Shown here: one piece after another, positions 56,130-64,000 of the stretch
Position numbering within the stretch: the stretch's first letter is position 1
How the letters are laid out: each line of letters begins with the position of its first letter
Assembly: GCF_001487145.1 (NCBI RefSeq)
Contig: NZ_LN913016.1
Location: 186,001-250,000 of the forward strand
DNA from: Anaerococcus rubeinfantis
GTDB lineage: Bacteria; Bacillota; Clostridia; Tissierellales; Peptoniphilaceae
Direction of reading: 5' to 3'
DNA length: 64,000 nucleotides
Program-made: the position numbers and the translations under genes
Notes under the pieces: model-generated
Databases searched by the model: none
Told to the model about the DNA's origin: nothing
Seen by the model: only the letters and a program-made list of their open reading frames with translations

Positions 56130-56297
56130 ATGAATGATATTAAAAAACTTAAATATGAAATAAGTTTTGAAGAAACAGATGAAATGAAATATTTAATAAA
56201 GGAAATTGAAAGAGTTGATAATAATGAATTGAAAGATGTTTATAAGGATATTTTAAAATCACTTATTAAAGAAAATGTGAAAATTGAAAGGATTTAA
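56130..56297 (+). CDS. Small phage protein
   Basis: 55 residues, acidic and helical (EETDEMKYLIKEIERVDNNE). ATG 56130 is one base after the thyX stop, with GAGG ten bases before; a TTG at 56115 would extend it into thyX. No family recognised. Confidence 0.45.
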   Translation: MNDIKKLKYEISFEETDEMKYLIKEIERVDNNELKDVYKDILKSLIKENVKIERI

Positions 56298-56298
56298 A

Positions 56299-56631
56299 AT
56301 GGATAAGGTATATGTGGTTATCGAAAATGATGATGGTGGTAGTGAAGGTTGGGGTGACTATGTTACTCTAGTCGGAATATACACAAATGAAAAAGAAGCA
56401 AATGATAAAGTCAAGGAATTAGAATGTAAAAATGAGGATGTAGAAGATGAAACTGATAATATAGATCCTTGTCATGATTGTCACTTTGATAATTGCGACG
56501 GTTGTGAATTTGAAGACTATTATGAAGACTTTGATTATGACAACTTTGATGATAGAAATTATATGTATAACGTATATGAAATACCTTTAAATAGAACAGT
56601 TGAAAAATATTTAGGTGGTTATGCTGAATAA
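56299..56631 (+). CDS. Acidic cysteine-rich phage protein
   Basis: 110 residues from ATG 56299 with AAAGGA upstream. Very acidic. Residues about 58-70 read PCHDCHFDNCDGC, a CxxC-x4-CxxC arrangement able to bind Zn or an iron-sulfur cluster, followed by an Asp/Tyr/Phe-rich tract (EDYYEDFDYDNFDD). The opening VYVVIENDDGGSEGWGDYV and IYTNEKEANDKVKEL resemble small phage proteins of unknown function. DNA mimicry is conceivable for so acidic a protein but is speculation. Confidence 0.6.
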   Translation: MDKVYVVIENDDGGSEGWGDYVTLVGIYTNEKEANDKVKELECKNEDVEDETDNIDPCHDCHFDNCDGCEFEDYYEDFDYDNFDDRNYMYNVYEIPLNRTVEKYLGGYAE

Positions 56632-56642
56632 GGATAGGATGT

Positions 56643-56783
56643 ATGTTTTATAAAATAGGGGAAGTTCTAATAAAAATTTTTGTTAAAAGTATAAATTCTA
56701 TAGTTTTATTTTTGGAATATATATTGAAGTGTTTGGAAGATAAGACAAGTTTAATGAAAGGAAATACAGATGAAAGAAATTAG
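56643..56783 (+). CDS. Possible 46-residue phage peptide
   Basis: A short frame (MFYKIGEVLIKIFVKSINS) with an amphipathic or membrane-active N-terminal helix. The ribosome site AAGGATAGGA is only moderate, and the end overlaps the DUF3310 gene by 14 bp. Could be unexpressed spacer. Confidence 0.3.
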   Translation: MFYKIGEVLIKIFVKSINSIVLFLEYILKCLEDKTSLMKGNTDERN

Positions 56784-56973
56784 ACCTGATTATTACAAAG
56801 CCAATGGGGTTGAAACAATTGATGTAATTGAAGCTTTTGATTTGAATTTCAATCTTGGCAATGTTATAAAATATGTTTTAAGAGCTGGTAAAAAACAAGG
56901 TGAAGAAAAGGAAAAAGACTTAAATAAAGCTTGTTTTTATATAAATAGAGAAATTTTTAAAAAGACAAATTGA
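56770..56973 (+). CDS. DUF3310 phage protein
   Basis: 67 residues. RPDYYKANGVETIDVIEAF and NLGNVIKYVLRAGKK with KDLNKACFYINRE match DUF3310 (SaV-like) proteins, which are small, widespread in phages and often near nucleotide-metabolism genes. Their activity is unsettled. GAAAGGA precedes the ATG. Confidence 0.85.
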   Translation: MKEIRPDYYKANGVETIDVIEAFDLNFNLGNVIKYVLRAGKKQGEEKEKDLNKACFYINREIFKKTN

Positions 56974-56989
56974 TAGGCGAGGAGATTTA

Positions 56990-57427
56990 ATGCAAGATTT
57001 ATATGTAGCATTAGTAAAAGATAAGTTAAGAAGATATGTTTATTCGAAAGAATATATTGAAAATGCTAGTAAGAGAGTTGAAGAGTTAGAAAGTCGAAAG
57101 GAAGGACAGATAATAGGTCAATATGGGGAAAAACCACCTCATGGTGGGGTTAAGGATAAAGATAAACTTTTAAATATATTGGCTGAAATTGATTTATACA
57201 AAACGAACATAAAAGAAAACGAAAAAATCATAAAACAAGTTGATATGTGCAAGGAAGGAATTTCTGATATGGAGTGGGAAATTATATTTGAAATATATGG
57301 TAAACCTTATAAATATGACAAGTTAGATTATCTTCAAAATAAATATCATTATTCAACAAGCAAAATATATAAGCTTGCTAATAAAACACTGGAACATTTT
57401 TCTTTGGTGCTTTTTGGTGATTATTAA
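56990..57427 (+). CDS. Probable late-gene transcription regulator (RinA/ArpU-like)
   Basis: 145 residues: a helical N-terminal half, then a sigma-70-region-4-like HTH in the C-terminus (YDKLDYLQNKYHYSTSKIYKLANKTL is split over two helices). Position as last early gene before the packaging genes, size, and layout match RinA/ArpU-type regulators that switch on late transcription. GAGGAG precedes the ATG. Family placement is by architecture and position. Confidence 0.65.
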   Translation: MQDLYVALVKDKLRRYVYSKEYIENASKRVEELESRKEGQIIGQYGEKPPHGGVKDKDKLLNILAEIDLYKTNIKENEKIIKQVDMCKEGISDMEWEIIFEIYGKPYKYDKLDYLQNKYHYSTSKIYKLANKTLEHFSLVLFGDY

Positions 57428-57800
57428 GAATATTTTGTTGATTATAAAAAGTGTGGAAAAATCGTGGAAACTTTGGTGTTAAAAACGTGGTATGATGGTA
57501 GTGTGGAAGTGGTTAAAGAAATAGACTTATTTCTCCTAAAGTTTGATTCATGGTCATTTAAGACCCACTAAAAAATATAGATGCTAATCATTTCCTCCAT
57601 TATTTTTCTTTTTGCAAACGACTATAGAAATATAGTCGTTTTTGTTTTGTCTAATTTTACATAAGGATAGGTGCTTTTAAGTGTTAAAAGTTTTAAAGCT
57701 GGAATTTATAGGTGTGTAAGTTTAAAGTTATCGATACTTTCACTTAAAGCATGCTGGGAACTATATACTATCAAAAAAAGTTTGTGGGCGGAAAAGGTAT
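57428..57800 (+). other. Early/late gene boundary region
   Basis: 373 bp with no gene seen. It contains repeated GTGGAA words (GTGTGGAAAAATCGTGGAAAC, then GTGTGGAAGTGG) at 57452-57510 around a TATGAT -10-like box, which could be regulator-binding sites and the late promoter, then an intrinsic terminator (57616-57645), then about 150 bp of leader before the HNH gene. The repeats run over 20 bases only with spacing between them. Confidence 0.45.
57616..57645 (+). terminator. Strong terminator between early and late genes
   Basis: AAACGACTATA/TATAGTCGTTT stem with a GAAA tetraloop and a TTTTTGTTTTG tail. It ends early transcription or is passed by an antitermination mechanism before the packaging genes. 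Confidence 0.9.
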
Positions 57801-58142
57801 ATGAAAAAAGATAACAAATTTGATAAATATAAGAAAAATAATTTATATAAAAAATATAAAAGTAAAAGATGGAGAAAACTAAGAGAATATGTGCTTATGA
57901 GGGATAAGTATATGTGTCAAGATTCCATAAGATATGGAAAAAGTGTTGATGCAAATACAGTCCATCATATATATCCTGCAAGTGAATATCCTGAATTATT
58001 TTATGATCCCAACAATTTAATAAGTTTATCCAACAAAGCACATAATAAAATGCACGATAGGACAAGTGATGAACTGACAAATGAGGGAAAAGAATTACAA
58101 AAAAGATTTGAGGTGAGGATATTTGGAAAAAGAAATAATTGA
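57801..58142 (+). CDS. HNH endonuclease next to the terminase
   Basis: 113 residues. RWRKLREYVLMRDKYMCQ, VHHIYPASEYPEL and NLISLSNKAHNKMHD give the HNH beta-beta-alpha metal motif (HH, N, H); the usual zinc CxxC pair is missing. Small HNH proteins beside terminase genes assist in cutting DNA during head packaging in cos phages, which suggests a cos-type phage. AAAAGG precedes the ATG. It overlaps the small terminase gene by 20 bp. Confidence 0.88.
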   Translation: MKKDNKFDKYKKNNLYKKYKSKRWRKLREYVLMRDKYMCQDSIRYGKSVDANTVHHIYPASEYPELFYDPNNLISLSNKAHNKMHDRTSDELTNEGKELQKRFEVRIFGKRNN

Positions 58143-58479
58143 ATGTATGAAGGGTGTTGGAACTTATGATGAGTCTTTTTCTTTGAGTATAAACATTCTT
58201 GACGGACTTTTAAATGATTATGAAATGGCAAGAAATGAATGGGTCAAAGACGGTTGTCAAATGGTTGTTGAACATACAAACAAAAATGGTCAAACCAACA
58301 TTGTAAAAAATCCTCTCTATCAATCTATGGAAAAATTAAGAATGGATATTTTATCCTATTCAAAAGAATTAGGACTCACACCATCGGGACTTAAAAAACT
58401 AAGACAATCTAGTTTTGATAAAGATGATGGAAAAATATCAAAAGTTGAAGAAGTTCTATTCAAGTTAAGCAATGGGTGA
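58123..58479 (+). CDS. Terminase small subunit, P27 family, TTG start
   Basis: 118 residues. Start at TTG 58123 with GAGGTGAGGA upstream; no suitable ATG in frame before residue 9. NPLYQSMEKLRMDILSYSKELGLTPSGLKKL is the C-terminal signature of the P27 small terminase family. It recognises phage DNA for packaging and works with the large subunit, whose gene overlaps by 4 bp. Confidence 0.85.
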   Translation: MEKEIIECMKGVGTYDESFSLSINILDGLLNDYEMARNEWVKDGCQMVVEHTNKNGQTNIVKNPLYQSMEKLRMDILSYSKELGLTPSGLKKLRQSSFDKDDGKISKVEEVLFKLSNG

Positions 58480-60206
58480 TAAGGTTGAAAAATGAAAATT
58501 TAAGAGAGGTAAAAAAATATGTAAAAGATATTCAAAGTGGAAAAAAGGTAGCTTGTAAAGAATTAAAACAGATAGTAGGTAGGTTTAATGATGATCTTAA
58601 AAATCCTAAATTTGATTTTAAAACAAAAGAAGCTAATTTTGTAATAGGGATAATAGAAAATCTTTTTGAACATATACAAGGTGAAAGTCTTGATGGTAAA
58701 CCATTAGCTGGAAATAATTTAAAACTTGAAGCTTGGCAAAAATTTATAATATATAATCTTCTTGGATTTTACTGGAAGGGAACTGATAACAGAAGATACC
58801 AAGAAGCTTTCATTATGATACCAAGAAAGAATGGAAAAACTTCTTTTTCTGCAGCATTAGCTTTTGCACTTGGAATACTTGATATGGCGAATAATTCACA
58901 AGTTTATATTGTGGGAGCTGTAATAAAACAAGCTCTTCAAGCCTTTAATTTTATTGTTTCAAATATTAAAGCTTGGGGTGAGAGAGATAATTTTAAAATA
59001 CTTGACAATAATAATGAACACTCAATCAAAAGAGAATTTAAAAAAGGTTCACTTTCTATAGAAGCTCTTGTTGATAGGGATTCACTAAATGCTAACTATA
59101 TAATCATGGATGAGTTACATGAATATAAAAACGCCAGCAAATATGACAGGATGAAAAAGGCAACTCGTGCTTACACTAATAAATTAATAATAGGAATTAC
59201 AACTGCTGGTGATAATATGAACTCATTTTGTTATAACAGATTAGTTTATTGTCAAAAAGTTATTAATAAAAGTGAAAAAACTGGTAAATATGAAATTGAA
59301 GATGATAAGCAATTTGTATTTATAACCAAGGCTGACCAAGAAGAAGATGGTAGTGTTGATTTTACCAATCCTAAAATTCATGAGATGGCTAGTCCTAATT
59401 TTGGTGTATCTATTAGACCAGAAGATATTATGTCTGATGCAATGAAAGCTCAAAATGATCCTCAAACAAGAAAAGAGTTTTTGGCAAAAGACCTTAATGT
59501 TTATACATCAAGTTTAAAATCATATTTCAATCTTGAAACATTTAGGGTAAGTGATAGTAAATATTCTTGGACTATTGATGAATTGATTAACCTTGATATA
59601 GATTGGTATGGTGGAGCTGACTTATCAAAAATGCACGATTTGACAGCAGCTGCCCTTGTTGGAACTTATAAGGGTGTGGATATAATTATCACTCATGCTT
59701 TTTTTCCTATCACACGTGCTTATATAAAGGCTGATGAAGACCAGATACCTCTTTTTGGTTGGTTAGATGATGGAAACTTAACCATGACCAATACTGATGT
59801 TGTAAATTATGCTGATATAGTTAATTGGTTTGTAGATATGAGAGGTCGTGGTTTTAGGATAAAACAAATTGGTTTTGACAGGAAGTTTGCTGATGAATTT
59901 TATCTTATGATGAAAGATAAAGGGTTTAAGATTGTAGACGAACCTCAATTATATATAAATAAGTCTAAAGGATTTAGAAGAATTGAACGTAAAGCATTAA
60001 GTGGAGAGTTGTATTATCTACATTCAAGTGCTTATGAGTATTGTGTAGATAACGTGCATGGAGTTGAAAAAACTGACGATATGATTCAATATGAAAAAAT
60101 CTTACCTAATTTGAGAATAGACTTATTTGATGCGAGTGTGTTTGCCGAAGTTAGGCTAATTAATGATTTATCTAATAAAGAGGTTTGGGAAGACTGGATG
60201 AAATAG
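58476..60206 (+). CDS. terL: Terminase large subunit
   Basis: 576 residues. N-terminal ATPase: FIMIPRKNGKTSFSAALA (Walker A-like, 116-122), YIIMDELHEYKN (Walker B), and coupling motif GITTAGDN. C-terminal RNase H-like nuclease: WYGGADLSKMHDLTAAAL, GFDRKFADEF and IDLFDASVFAEV carry the acidic residues. It pumps DNA into the procapsid and cuts it. GTG 58476 gives a GTGA overlap with the small subunit; TTG 58485, five bases after GGGTGAT, is an equally good start. Confidence 0.95.
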   Translation: MIRLKNENLREVKKYVKDIQSGKKVACKELKQIVGRFNDDLKNPKFDFKTKEANFVIGIIENLFEHIQGESLDGKPLAGNNLKLEAWQKFIIYNLLGFYWKGTDNRRYQEAFIMIPRKNGKTSFSAALAFALGILDMANNSQVYIVGAVIKQALQAFNFIVSNIKAWGERDNFKILDNNNEHSIKREFKKGSLSIEALVDRDSLNANYIIMDELHEYKNASKYDRMKKATRAYTNKLIIGITTAGDNMNSFCYNRLVYCQKVINKSEKTGKYEIEDDKQFVFITKADQEEDGSVDFTNPKIHEMASPNFGVSIRPEDIMSDAMKAQNDPQTRKEFLAKDLNVYTSSLKSYFNLETFRVSDSKYSWTIDELINLDIDWYGGADLSKMHDLTAAALVGTYKGVDIIITHAFFPITRAYIKADEDQIPLFGWLDDGNLTMTNTDVVNYADIVNWFVDMRGRGFRIKQIGFDRKFADEFYLMMKDKGFKIVDEPQLYINKSKGFRRIERKALSGELYYLHSSAYEYCVDNVHGVEKTDDMIQYEKILPNLRIDLFDASVFAEVRLINDLSNKEVWEDWMK

Positions 60207-60216
60207 AAATATAAAT

Positions 60217-60477
60217 ATGAAACTAAGTATAAAATATTATCCTCAAATGGAAAGAGCATATTTACTTAAAAGAGAGCATGGACTGTATGAGCAGCATGCT
60301 CATTTTTATTGCTATAAAGACGCTGATAAGTGTAGAAAACTAATTGACGCTAATCTTTATCCTAAAAATAAAAAGTATTTTATAGCAATGAAAAGAATAC
60401 TTACAGATGAGGAATTTAAAAAGTTAAATAGAAAACCAAGATATAGGAATGTAAACAAGGGTGTTGTTAGGAGATGA
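60217..60477 (+). CDS. Small basic phage protein
   Basis: 86 residues, strongly basic (KKLNRKPRYRNVNKGVVRR tail), soluble. Lies between terL and the methyltransferase gene. The ribosome site is poor. No family recognised. Confidence 0.5.
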   Translation: MKLSIKYYPQMERAYLLKREHGLYEQHAHFYCYKDADKCRKLIDANLYPKNKKYFIAMKRILTDEEFKKLNRKPRYRNVNKGVVRR

Positions 60478-60478
60478 A

Positions 60479-61720
60479 ATGATAAAAGTGTTTGAAGCTT
60501 TTGCTGGTGTAGGAACACAAGCTATGGCTTTAAAAAGAATAGGTGTTGATTATGAAGTAGTTGGAATAAGTGAAATTGATAAATTTGCTTTGAAAAGCTA
60601 TGAACAAATACATGGAAAAATAAATAACTATGGTGATATAAGTAAAATTGACTCTGATGAGTTACCAGATTTTGATTTATTTACATATTCATTTCCCTGT
60701 CAAGATATATCAATGGCTGGAAAACAAGCTGGATTTGATAAGGATAGTGGTACAAGAAGTTCTCTTCTTTGGGAATGTGAAAGAATAATCAAAAATAAAA
60801 AGCCTAAATATCTTTTGATGGAAAATGTAAAAGCTTTGACTTTTAAAAAGAATATGGAAGGTTTTAATAACTGGTTAAAAACTTTAGAAGATATAGGATA
60901 TAAAAATTATTGGAAAGTTCTTAATGCAAAAGATTATGGAGTCCCTCAAAACAGAGAGAGAGTGTTTTGTGTATCTATACTAGGTGATGAAGAATATAAA
61001 TTTCCTGAAAAACAGACTCTTAAAACAAGACTAAAAGATGTGTTGGAAGAAAATGTAGATGAGAAATATTATTTATCTAATGATAGGGTTAAGCAACTTG
61101 TAAAAATAATTAGAGATGATGATGTAAAAGAAAAATCAGTTTATGATGGAAGTATTAAAAATCCAAAATCTAAAGACATCGCTAATTGTATAACGGCAAG
61201 AGATCGAGGTATTGTAAATTTTCAATCATCTGGAAATGTGGTTGTCGAACCTAAAATAATTCAAACTCATAAGTTGAAAAGTGATAAAAGACGTAATCCC
61301 GATAGATATAGGGTTTTTGATTCAAACGGGATAAGTCCTACTTTACTGACTTGTCAAGGTGGTGGACTACAACCTTGTATACCAATTAAAAACTCTACAA
61401 AGAAAGGTTATTTAAAAGCCTATCCTGGAGATGGTATAGATTTAATCAATCCAAATGGAAAAACTCGAAGAGGTAGGGTTCAAAAAGACAGTATACAAAC
61501 TTTAACCTGTAGTGATAATAAAGATGTTGTTGCAGATGATTTAAGGATAAGAAAACTCACACCTTTAGAATATTGGCGACTTATGGGAATTAATGACGAA
61601 GATTTTTATAAGGCACAAAAAGTAAATAGTAATAGTCAGTTATATAAACAAGCAGGTAATGCAATCGTGGTAGATGTGTTAGCTGCTATTTTTATGGAAT
61701 TGTTTAAGGAAAGTAGGTGA
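60479..61720 (+). CDS. dcm: C5 cytosine DNA methyltransferase
   Basis: 413 residues from ATG 60479 with AGGAG at 60469; a longer frame from 60461 overlaps the preceding gene. Motif I FEAFAGVGTQ, motif IV FPCQDIS (catalytic Cys74), motif VI MENVKAL, motif VIII QNRERVF and motif X KQAGNAIVVDVL are intact; the target-recognition region lies between VIII and X. No restriction enzyme gene is adjacent, so it is an orphan methyltransferase probably protecting phage DNA. Its place inside the packaging/head module is unusual and suggests insertion as a moron gene. Confidence 0.93.
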   Translation: MIKVFEAFAGVGTQAMALKRIGVDYEVVGISEIDKFALKSYEQIHGKINNYGDISKIDSDELPDFDLFTYSFPCQDISMAGKQAGFDKDSGTRSSLLWECERIIKNKKPKYLLMENVKALTFKKNMEGFNNWLKTLEDIGYKNYWKVLNAKDYGVPQNRERVFCVSILGDEEYKFPEKQTLKTRLKDVLEENVDEKYYLSNDRVKQLVKIIRDDDVKEKSVYDGSIKNPKSKDIANCITARDRGIVNFQSSGNVVVEPKIIQTHKLKSDKRRNPDRYRVFDSNGISPTLLTCQGGGLQPCIPIKNSTKKGYLKAYPGDGIDLINPNGKTRRGRVQKDSIQTLTCSDNKDVVADDLRIRKLTPLEYWRLMGINDEDFYKAQKVNSNSQLYKQAGNAIVVDVLAAIFMELFKESR

Positions 61721-63051
61721 TTAATATTGGATTTTTAGATTTTTTTAAAAGGGAGAAAGAATACCCTTATGTTGATGGAAAAAAGGAAGAAGAGAAAGCT
61801 TTAATTGCTTGGTCTTATGATTGTGATGAATATGTTAGGTATTTACCATATGGATATAGGTCAATGGTTGACAGTCCCGAAATTAAAGGTGGGATTGAAA
61901 AGATTGCTGAAATCATATCTTCTATGAGTATTCAACTTATGAAAAATACTAAAAATGGAGATGTGAGAATTAAAAATGGACTTTCAAGGTTCATTGATAT
62001 TGAACCATCTTTGAAGATGAATAGGCAACTTTTAATTTCTTGGATAGTTCAAGAGATGATGCTACATGGAAATGCTCTTATAATTCCTCATACAAAAAAT
62101 GGACTTTTTGTTGAATTTGAAACAATTCCTTACGGGGAATATTCCATTGTTGATGATGAGAGAAATCTTAAAAACAATAGGACTTATTATATAAGACTTA
62201 ACAAAGATAACAAAATATATAAGCCTGATGAGGTTTTGCATTTTAGATATAATCCTAATCTTAAAAAGCCTTGGATTGGTGAGGGACAAGAAATTTTACT
62301 TAAAGATTTAATGGATGGACTTGGTCAAGCAAGGTCAACTGTTCATGATTTTTTGGAAAATCAAATGTTACCTACTGTGATCATTAGTGTTGATTCTTTA
62401 CCAACGGATTTAAAATCATCAAAAGGTCGTGATGAGATTGAAAAAAGATTTATAAAAAGAGCTAAAAACGGTCAACCTTGGATAGTACCTTCTATGATGA
62501 GCGTTGAACAAATGAGACCTCTTACCTTAAATGATATTGGAATTAACGAAAGATTTGATATTGATAAAAAATCAGTTGCAGCAATTCTTGGAATACCAGA
62601 GTTTATGTTAGGTATTGGAGAATTTGATAAAGACGAATTTAACAATTTTATTAGGACAAAAATTGCTGTTATATGTAAGGCTATTGAACAAGAATTTACT
62701 AGAAAGATTTTAATCGATAACAGTTATTATTTTGTCTTTAATAGAAAATCCATGCTTTCTTATGACCTTGATACTTTAGGTGGCTTATATATGGATTTAT
62801 TTGAACATGGAATAGTTACTGGTAATGAAGTTCGTGATGTTATGGGAATGAGTCCACTTGATGGATTAGATGAGCTTTTGATTTTGGAAAATTATATTCC
62901 TGTGGATAAGAGTGGTGATCAAGAAAAGTTAAAGGGTTCTGATAATAGTTCTAACAAAGATTCTAATAGTAAGTCTGATAATAGTTCTAATGATAAGAAA
63001 GGAGGTAATGATGACGGAGAAGAAAATTCAATACAGAACGAACAAGATTAA
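61717..63051 (+). CDS. Portal protein, HK97 family
   Basis: 444 residues. GTG 61717 overlaps the previous stop, with AAGGAAAG upstream. Family features: MVDSPEIKGGIEKIAEIISSM near the start, MMLHGNALIIPH, VLHFRYNPN, and IPEFMLGIGEFDKDEFNNF. The C-terminal 45 residues are low complexity (Ser/Asn/Asp/Lys). Twelve copies form the ring through which DNA enters the head. The gene overlaps the protease gene start region by 41 bp. Confidence 0.93.
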   Translation: MINIGFLDFFKREKEYPYVDGKKEEEKALIAWSYDCDEYVRYLPYGYRSMVDSPEIKGGIEKIAEIISSMSIQLMKNTKNGDVRIKNGLSRFIDIEPSLKMNRQLLISWIVQEMMLHGNALIIPHTKNGLFVEFETIPYGEYSIVDDERNLKNNRTYYIRLNKDNKIYKPDEVLHFRYNPNLKKPWIGEGQEILLKDLMDGLGQARSTVHDFLENQMLPTVIISVDSLPTDLKSSKGRDEIEKRFIKRAKNGQPWIVPSMMSVEQMRPLTLNDIGINERFDIDKKSVAAILGIPEFMLGIGEFDKDEFNNFIRTKIAVICKAIEQEFTRKILIDNSYYFVFNRKSMLSYDLDTLGGLYMDLFEHGIVTGNEVRDVMGMSPLDGLDELLILENYIPVDKSGDQEKLKGSDNSSNKDSNSKSDNSSNDKKGGNDDGEENSIQNEQD

Positions 63052-63586
63052 TTTTCGTGAAAAGGAAGACGATAAAGATTTAAGAATCGAAGGATATTTT
63101 GTAGTTTATGATGACGAAACTATGCTTTGGGATGGAGTATATGAAAAAATTGATAGAAATGCTTTTGATGGTGAACTTGAAAAAGATATAAGAGCTTTGA
63201 TAGGGCATGATATGGAGAAAGTTTTAGGTCGAACAAAAAATAATACACTTACGCTAAAAAGCGACGACAAGGGCTTGTGGGGCTCAATCTTAATTAATAA
63301 AGATGACCCAGAAGCCCTTTCTTTATATCAAAAAGTAAAAAGAGGTGACGTTGATAAGTGCTCTTTTGGATTTATTCCAACAGATGAAGAGTGTACGGAA
63401 CGTTCAAACGGAAGTCTTTTTACTGTTAAAAAATGTGACCTAATTGAAGTGAGTGTTGTTGCCTTTCCTGCCTATGAAAACACATCAATAAGTGCTAGAA
63501 AAAAGGATTTTGAAAAGAAACGTGAAGAATTTAGGAAGTCTAAATTAAAGGAGAAATTGAATGAAGTTAAAAATCTTAATGCTTAA
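63011..63586 (+). CDS. Prohead protease, HK97 family
   Basis: 191 residues from ATG 63011, five bases after GGAGG; the ATG at 62990 precedes that site. KDLRIEGYFVVYDDETMLWDG, LIGHDMEKVLGRT (catalytic His) and KCSFGFIP (catalytic Ser) followed by LIEVSVVAFPAYENTSI are the family signature. It cuts the capsid protein delta domain during head maturation. It lies between portal and capsid genes as usual. Confidence 0.93.
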   Translation: MTEKKIQYRTNKINFREKEDDKDLRIEGYFVVYDDETMLWDGVYEKIDRNAFDGELEKDIRALIGHDMEKVLGRTKNNTLTLKSDDKGLWGSILINKDDPEALSLYQKVKRGDVDKCSFGFIPTDEECTERSNGSLFTVKKCDLIEVSVVAFPAYENTSISARKKDFEKKREEFRKSKLKEKLNEVKNLNA

Positions 63587-64000
63587 GAAAAAGCTTGAAG
63601 AAAGAAAAGCTAAATTAGAAAAAGTAAATGAAAATCTTGAAGAATTTAAAACAAGAGAAGACGAACTTGAAGAAACAATCAATGAGTTAGACGAAAACTC
63701 TACTGATGAAGAATACGAAGTTGTAAATGAAGAAATCGACAAGCTCGAAAATGAGAAAAAAGAAAAACTTGAAGAGAAGAAAAATCTTGAAGATGAGATT
63801 GAAGAAATTGAAAAATCAATGTCTGAACTCGAAGAAGATACTGTTGATGAAGAAAAAGAGGAAACAAACGAAGAAAGAAAAATTGAAAAGAAACAAGTTG
63901 AAAAAAGAGGTGGTTATATGAACTTTGCTAATTTGAATTTTAACAATATGGATAGAAGACAAAGAGTTGGAAGAATACTTGAAAAAGACGAGAACGTTGA
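63561..64000 (+). CDS. Major capsid protein with N-terminal delta domain, 3' truncated
   Basis: The frame begins at ATG 63561, with AAAGGAG upstream and overlapping the protease gene end, and is still open at the window edge (about 146 codons). The first 110 residues form a very long Glu/Lys-rich coiled coil, the scaffold-like delta domain of HK97-type capsid proteins, followed by KKQVEKRGGYMNFANLN, a plausible protease cleavage and mature N-terminus near RGGY/MN. The capsid fold itself lies outside the window, so the call rests on position and the coiled coil. Confidence 0.8.
   Translation, partial: MKLKILMLKKKLEERKAKLEKVNENLEEFKTREDELEETINELDENSTDEEYEVVNEEIDKLENEKKEKLEEKKNLEDEIEEIEKSMSELEEDTVDEEKEETNEERKIEKKQVEKRGGYMNFANLNFNNMDRRQRVGRILEKDENV

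Larger units (their letters stand above)
40920..64000. mobile_element. Tailed-phage prophage, right end outside the window
   Basis: From the integrase rightwards the genes follow temperate siphophage order: integrase, repressor and Cro on divergent promoters, early genes, replication, nucleotide metabolism, late regulator, terminase, portal, protease, capsid. Leftward transcription covers only integrase to repressor; all else is rightward. The left junction lies between the mgtE stop (40915) and the integrase stop (40987). The attachment core cannot be defined because the right end is not visible. Confidence 0.95.

Overview
The window is a low-GC Firmicutes chromosome. The mix of genes suggests an amino-acid-fermenting Gram-positive anaerobic coccus of the Anaerococcus/Peptoniphilus type. 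Supporting this are AT-rich codon use, a YSIRK-type surface protein, hybrid-cluster protein Hcp, glutamate dehydrogenase, type III glutamine synthetase and glutaminase, a T-box leader and a BglG/LicT antitermination system. The genus is an inference from content; no rRNA or tRNA gene was found to confirm it.

Positions 1-40,915 are host chromosome. In order they hold: the end of a PTS IIC gene followed by a free-standing RarA C-terminal-like protein; an antiterminator-controlled alpha-glucoside PTS operon on the minus strand (LicT-type regulator, IIBC permease, GH4 6-phospho-alpha-glucosidase) with a readable promoter, RAT and terminator; a polyphosphate phosphotransferase; hcp behind a CRP/FNR-like palindrome; a T-box-controlled amino-acid ABC transporter; an Mrp-like ATPase and a secreted DUF1002 protein; a glutamate/glutamine cluster (gdhA, glnN, glsA) interrupted by an NlpC/P60 wall hydrolase; an HD protein and MFS pair; a P1B-type ATPase with every catalytic motif lost; uvrB and uvrA; a 1,619-residue repetitive surface adhesin; and DJ-1, Ctp protease and MgtE genes.

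Intergenic regions carry two repeat types. One is a family of about 92-bp inverted-repeat elements with ends CCCATCTCGA/TCGAGATGGG, found singly, as half elements, and as a tandem array downstream of the adhesin. The other is a 452-bp foldback element with 11-bp perfect terminal inverted repeats at 19,198-19,649.

Positions about 40,920-64,000 are the left part of a tailed-phage prophage that runs off the right edge. It starts with a tyrosine integrase, a candidate small RNA, a coiled-coil DUF4041/GIY-YIG protein and a CI-like repressor facing a Cro-like gene across two divergent promoters and three operator-like sites. Next come early genes, a replication module (DUF1351, compact family-B DNA polymerase, primase/SF3 helicase, five GGTTACGT iterons), a run of small genes with MazG-like, ThyX and DUF3310 proteins, a late regulator, and then HNH, terminase, cytosine methyltransferase, portal, protease and capsid genes of HK97 type.

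The points most worth following are the motif-dead P-type ATPase, the foldback and tandem repeat elements, the candidate prophage small RNA, the DUF4041/GIY-YIG gene in the lysogeny region, and the putative iteron origin.
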